From Planococcus citri (Eukaryota > Arthropoda > Insecta > Hemiptera > Pseudococcidae), in contig NC_088677.1 in NCBI RefSeq assembly GCF_950023065.1, positions 12,728,001-12,792,000 of the forward strand: 64,000 bases of DNA, in the 5' to 3' direction. The position numbers and the translations under genes are program-made. Under the pieces are notes generated by a model. The model worked only from the letters and a program-made list of their open reading frames with translations, was not told the origin of the DNA and made no database searches. The number at the start of each line of letters is the position of its first letter. The stretch's first letter is position 1. Below are positions 60,297-64,000 of this stretch, piece by piece.

Positions 60297-61192
60297 TGAA
60301 TATCACTACTGGAAATATACAAGCAAATGCAGTATTGATAAACTCACCAAATTCTGCCTGTACCAATCTCACAATCTGTAATATTTACGTTCCTCCCCAC
60401 CAAATTATTTCTACACAAGAACTTGAAGACATTTTCTCTCAACTACCAAACCCTTACATTGTTCTGGGAGATTTTAATGCCCATTCTAAAACTTGGGGTT
60501 CCATCTCAACTAATAATCGTGGCAACATAATTGATAAATTTCTCCTAAAAAATGATACCATACTCTTAAATTCTTCAAAGCCAACCCATTTCAATATTTC
60601 TACTGGTTCTTTTTCAAATATTGACTTGACTTTTTGCTCTCCAAACATCTCTCATCTCCTCTCTTGGAATCCTCAAGATGATTTACACTATAGTGATCAC
60701 TTCCCAATTAATATAACTTTTTCTGATCAAATTATAAAACCAAATAGAGAAAAATGCCCCAAATGGATTCTTGATAAAGCAAATTGGTCCAACTTCAATA
60801 AAAAAATTCTCCCTATTGATTTTTCAGTTGAGGACCTGGACTCTATAGTCGAAAAATTTACAAATTCTATTATTCAAGCAGCTATACAAAGCATTCCAAA
60901 ATCTTCCTCCAAAATTTCAAAAAAATCTGTACCCTGGTGGTGCCAGGAATTAAAAAATGCAATTCTTGAACGCAAAAGGTCCTTAAAAAAATTCAAGAAA
61001 AATAGCACCATGGAAAACCTCATTGATTTCAAAAAAAAGTGTGCTATTGCACGTAGGATCAATCTATCTAAACAAAGAGAGAGCTGGAATAAGTTCATGT
61101 TGAAAATCACTCAAAGCACATCAGTGAAAGAAATGTGGAAAAAAATTCGATTTTTTAAGGATGTTACATACCAACTGAAATTTCCTACCTAA
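60297..61192 (+). pseudogene. LINE endonuclease, C-terminal part and linker to RT
   Basis: Continues the endonuclease: YIVLGDFNAHSKTWGS (catalytic Asp and Asn of GDFN), SNIDLTFCS, and YSDHFPI with the catalytic Asp-His pair. These are the remaining active-site residues of the AP-endonuclease fold. A basic linker follows (RKRSLKKFKK). Insert plus one duplication add 764 bp (756+8), and on removing them the frame is continuous with the 59298 part. The frame ends at a stop at 61190-61192, shortly after a slip in the T-run near 61151-61156. Beyond that point the next frame carries the continuing protein. Confidence 0.85.
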
Positions 61193-63756
61193 CTGATGAA
61201 AATTTAACAATTACCTCTCCTCAAGAAGTGGCCAATGTCCTGGCCCAATCTTTTGCAAAGGTTTCCTCTACAAGCTCTTATAGTCCTACTTTCCAAATGA
61301 TCAAGGCACAAGCTGAAAATGAAACACTTGATTTCTCATCTGAAAACCTAGAGTCCTATAACACCCCTTTTTCTATGCAAGAATTACTATACTGCTTAAA
61401 TCACAACATAAAAGACTCATCTCCAGGGCCTGATGACATCCACCCTCACATGTTGAAATATTTGGATGAAAATGGAAAAAATGACCTGTTGAACTTATAT
61501 AACAAAATTTGGACTACAAATTTATTTCCTCAAACATGGAAAAGTGCTATTATCATTCCCATCCTAAAACCAGGTAAAAATCCTCATCTTCCTTCTAGTT
61601 ATAGACCCATTTCCTTAACATCGGTCCCTTGCAAAATCTTAGAAAAAATGGTTATCAAAAGACTAAATTGGTTCATAGATAGCACAAACTCTCTCAGTTC
61701 CTTTCAAAGTGGATTTAGAAAAAAAAGATCTACACTGGACCATCTTTTTAGCCTACAAAATGAAATTAACACTGCTTTTGAAAATAAAGAATATGTACTT
61801 TCAGTGTTCTTTGACCTTGAAAAAGCATTTGATAAAGCTTGGCGTTATAAAATTCTCAGAAAATTACACTCCTTTGGAATTCGTGGACACTTAGCATACT
61901 TTATTCAAAACTTTCTAACAAATCGTTCTTTCAGAGTTCGCCTAGATAACACTTACTCAAAATCCTTTGAAATTAAAAATGGAGTTCCTCAAGGTTCTGT
62001 TCTTAGTACAATCTTGTTTCTGATACAAATTGATGACATTTGTGATGTTATAACTAAACCACTCTCTTTGAGAATTTTTGCAGATGACTTAAACATCTCT
62101 CTTAGATCTAAAAACCTCAACCTTATTGTAGAAAAAATTCAGGAAACCCTAAACCAAATTGAAAAATGGGCTGAAACAAACGGGTTAAGTTTTTCAGAAT
62201 CCAAAACACATTGTGTACTTTTTTCTAGAAAAAATCAAATCAACCCAAAACCCACTCTAAAATTTAAAGGTCGCTCCTTGGAGTTCAAATCTTCTACCAA
62301 ATTTCTCGGACTTACGTTTGATGAAAAACTAACTTGGACCCCCCATTTTCTAAACGTAAAATCAGAACTCTTGAAACGTATCAATTTATTAAAAATAATA
62401 AAAAATCCTAAATATAACCCTTCCCGTAAATTATTAATCCATCTATATAAATCTCTCATACGCAGCAAAATTGACTATGGCAGTCCATGCTTTACAAAAA
62501 TTTCCAATAAAACCGCCAATATCTTAAAAACTGTTCAAAATTCTTCTTTACGAATTTGCATTGGAGCTCTTTACTCCTCACCCATAGATAGCATCTACTG
62601 TGAAGCTGCGGAACTACCCTCAGATTTCAGAAAATCACTAGTAACAAATAAATTCATTACATCAGCCTCAGCTAATCCATCACATCCCCTCCAAAATCTT
62701 ATCTCAATATTCAGCTTACATCATTTCCAACAAAATGACAACCCACTTGCTAAGTTCATCTCAGAAATAAAAAACCTTGAAATTGATCTCAAAAATCTCA
62801 TCCAAAAACCCATAACATACCCTCCTTGGCTATTAAAACCCTTACAAATTGATTTTCAACTGAGAAATTATCCTAAAAGAAACCATTCCCCATTAGAAAT
62901 CAAAAGCCACTATCTTGAACTCATATCAAACTACACCGAATTCAATTTATGCTTTACTGATGGTTCCAAAATCTCTAACCTACATATAGGATATGCTTTT
63001 TCAATAAATGAAAAAATTTTCAATTTTAAAATTCATGAGGTCTCTTCAATATTTACTGCCGAACTTCTTGCAATTTACCATTGTCTTTTGAACATATCCA
63101 CCACTCAACTTGAAAACAAAAACTTTTTAATACAAAGTGACTCTCTTAGTTCCTTGATATCCATACAAAACATTTTTTCAGATCACCCTATTGTTCAAAA
63201 TATTCACAAAATTCTGCTAGATCTCCAAAATTCAAACCACACCATCCACCTTATGTATACTCCTAGTCATGTCGGCATTGAAGGAAATGAAATTGTTGAC
63301 ACCTATGCAAAATCAGCCACTATCCCCCCTCCCTTCACCATTTTCACCCCTGACGATATAAAATCCTTCTTCAAACAAAATACTCACTCTAAATGGCAAA
63401 ATTTCTGGTCATCACAGACATCAAACAAACTCTTTCAACACAAAAAAACAATCTACCCCTGGAAAAATCTTAATCACCTAAACAGAAGAGAAGAAATAAT
63501 TATAACCCGTCTAAGAATAGGTCACTCTAAAATCACACACAATCATCTCTATCAAAACATTCCGAAACCCCCCTGTCAATTCTGTGAAAATGAACCTATA
63601 TCCACCCAACATTTACTATTCAACTGTCCTAAATTACAGCAAACAAGACTATCTCTCCAAATAGACCCAAATTCAATGACCATTCCAGATAACCCTTCTG
63701 AAATCCAAAAATTCATAACCCTACTTAAAAGCACCAACCTAATAAACCAAATCTAA
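61163..63756 (+). pseudogene. LINE reverse transcriptase, RNase H and zinc finger
   Basis: Counting from codon 61228 (842 codons to the stop), RT motifs are SSPGPDDIHPHML (64-76), SSYRPISLTSVPCKILEK (123-140), FFDLEKAFD with Asp196, NGVPQGSVLS (251-260) and FADD with Asp286-287. RNase H follows with TDGS Asp578, AELLA Glu612, QSDS Asp638 and GNEIVD Asp691, all four acidic residues present. The tail CQFCENEPISTQHLLFNC (783-800) is a C-X2-C-X8-H-X4-C finger like those ending I/jockey-group ORF2. The enzyme copies element RNA at the nicked target. The frame is open from just after a TAA near 61162 and starts out of phase with the endonuclease, so it is the second half of one polyprotein split by a one-base slip. 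Catalytic residues are intact, so decay is recent or the slip is a sequencing error. Confidence 0.9.
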
Positions 63757-63826
63757 ACCCTTCTAGCCACGGGTGTAATAATCGTGTAATTATAAACACC
63801 CAAAACAAAAAAAAAAAAAAAAAAAG
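63757..63826 (+). other. LINE 3' UTR and A-tail
   Basis: Fifty bases (GCCACGGGTGTAATAATCGT) separate the RNase H stop from an A-run of about twenty bases ending at 63825. No AATAAA is seen, which is normal for LINEs of this group. The A-run and the repeat of ACATGAAAAT after it mark the 3' junction. Confidence 0.75.
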
Positions 63827-63828
63827 AC

Positions 63829-64000
63829 ATGAAAATCATACTTACTCGTATAATGCTATCAACGCTAAGAGCAACCACTTTGAAAATCAGAGCCACCACG
63901 CAGTGTTTGTTGTCAGGAGAGTATGCGCACGAATTGCAAGATTTTACTCCTGAAATCGCACAACGCCGTCCAAAAATCGTGTTGGGATACTCTGATTATC
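63829..64000 (+). CDS. Open frame running off the window, unknown
   Basis: Fifty-seven codons are open from an ATG at 63829 to the window end. The second half (EYAHELQDFTPEIAQRRPKI, VLGYSDY) has a balanced composition unlike the AT-rich shadows elsewhere. I do not recognise a family. The first ATG overlaps the LINE target duplication, so the true 5' end may lie elsewhere, possibly at a splice acceptor. On the other strand CGAGTAAGTATG near 63840-63851 looks like a splice donor, so even the coding strand is uncertain. Confidence 0.25.
   Translation, partial: MKIILTRIMLSTLRATTLKIRATTQCLLSGEYAHELQDFTPEIAQRRPKIVLGYSDY

Larger units (their letters stand above)
59248..63826 (+). mobile_element. 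Non-LTR retrotransposon (I/jockey-group LINE), disrupted
   Basis: One degenerate ORF2-type reading region with endonuclease, RT, RNase H and a terminal CCHC-like finger, followed by a short 3' UTR and an A-run (about 63806-63825). ACATGAAAAT at 59238-59247 and 63827-63836 is a candidate 10-bp target duplication. Only about 50 bases precede the endonuclease start and there is no ORF1 (gag-like) frame, so the copy is either 5'-truncated close to the ORF2 start or belongs to a single-ORF lineage. RNase H after RT points to the I group rather than classical jockey. An inserted element and one frameshift make it inactive. Without the insert it is about 3.8 kb. Confidence 0.88.

Overview
The window is eukaryotic, AT-rich and almost entirely repeat DNA. 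An insect is the best guess, because jockey/I-type LINE, Ty3/gypsy and short inverted-repeat DNA transposon sequences occur together. The many TAGGTACCTA-type strings fit a sap-sucking hemipteran, but that is an impression and not proof. I see no intact host gene, no rRNA, no CRISPR array and no prokaryotic operon.

Positions 776 to about 55265 form one degenerate array of a unit that is roughly 2.5-3 kb when complete, always in the same orientation. Sixteen copies of one anchor (GATGATTGATGAATACTTAC) and about forty of another (ATCATCTTACC) run through it; on the minus strand both read as 5' splice-donor-like sequences. Ty3/gypsy remnants lie in the array, all on the minus strand: a gag piece with a zinc knuckle (11.2-11.6 kb), two copies of a decayed integrase (33.6-34.0 and 37.8-38.6 kb), and a protease/RT-linker piece at the right edge (55.3-55.7 kb). 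The array therefore looks like amplified debris of a gypsy-like element or of a locus that absorbed one. It also holds several collinear internal duplications.

About ten discrete elements are inserted into the array, and most can be delimited because the repeat gives the empty site. They are: a solo LTR at 2142-2578 (4-bp target duplication GCAG); a long-inverted-repeat element at 4845-6131 (8 bp GTAGGTAT); a short TG...CA element at 9752-9923 (5 bp TTTGA); two back-to-back elements at 18714-19290 (8 bp TTGATGAT) and 19299-20224; an inverted-repeat element at 25897-27232 (TA); a solo LTR at 38664-39234 (ATAC); a short element at 40469-40885; a composite element at 44561-45965 carrying a tRNA-like sequence, clusters of ACCACTGGT palindromes and a nested CTCC-rich element; and a 2.15-kb element at 46078-48231 (8 bp GACTTTTT) filled with two kinds of tandem repeat.

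From 55.7 to 59.2 kb there is unassigned non-coding sequence. From about 59248 to 63826 lies a LINE on the plus strand with apurinic endonuclease, reverse transcriptase, RNase H and a C-terminal CCHC-like finger. It is split by a 756-bp inverted-repeat element with a perfect 8-bp target duplication and carries one frameshift, so it is dead although its RT and RNase H catalytic residues are intact. The last 172 bases hold an open frame of unknown identity that runs off the window.
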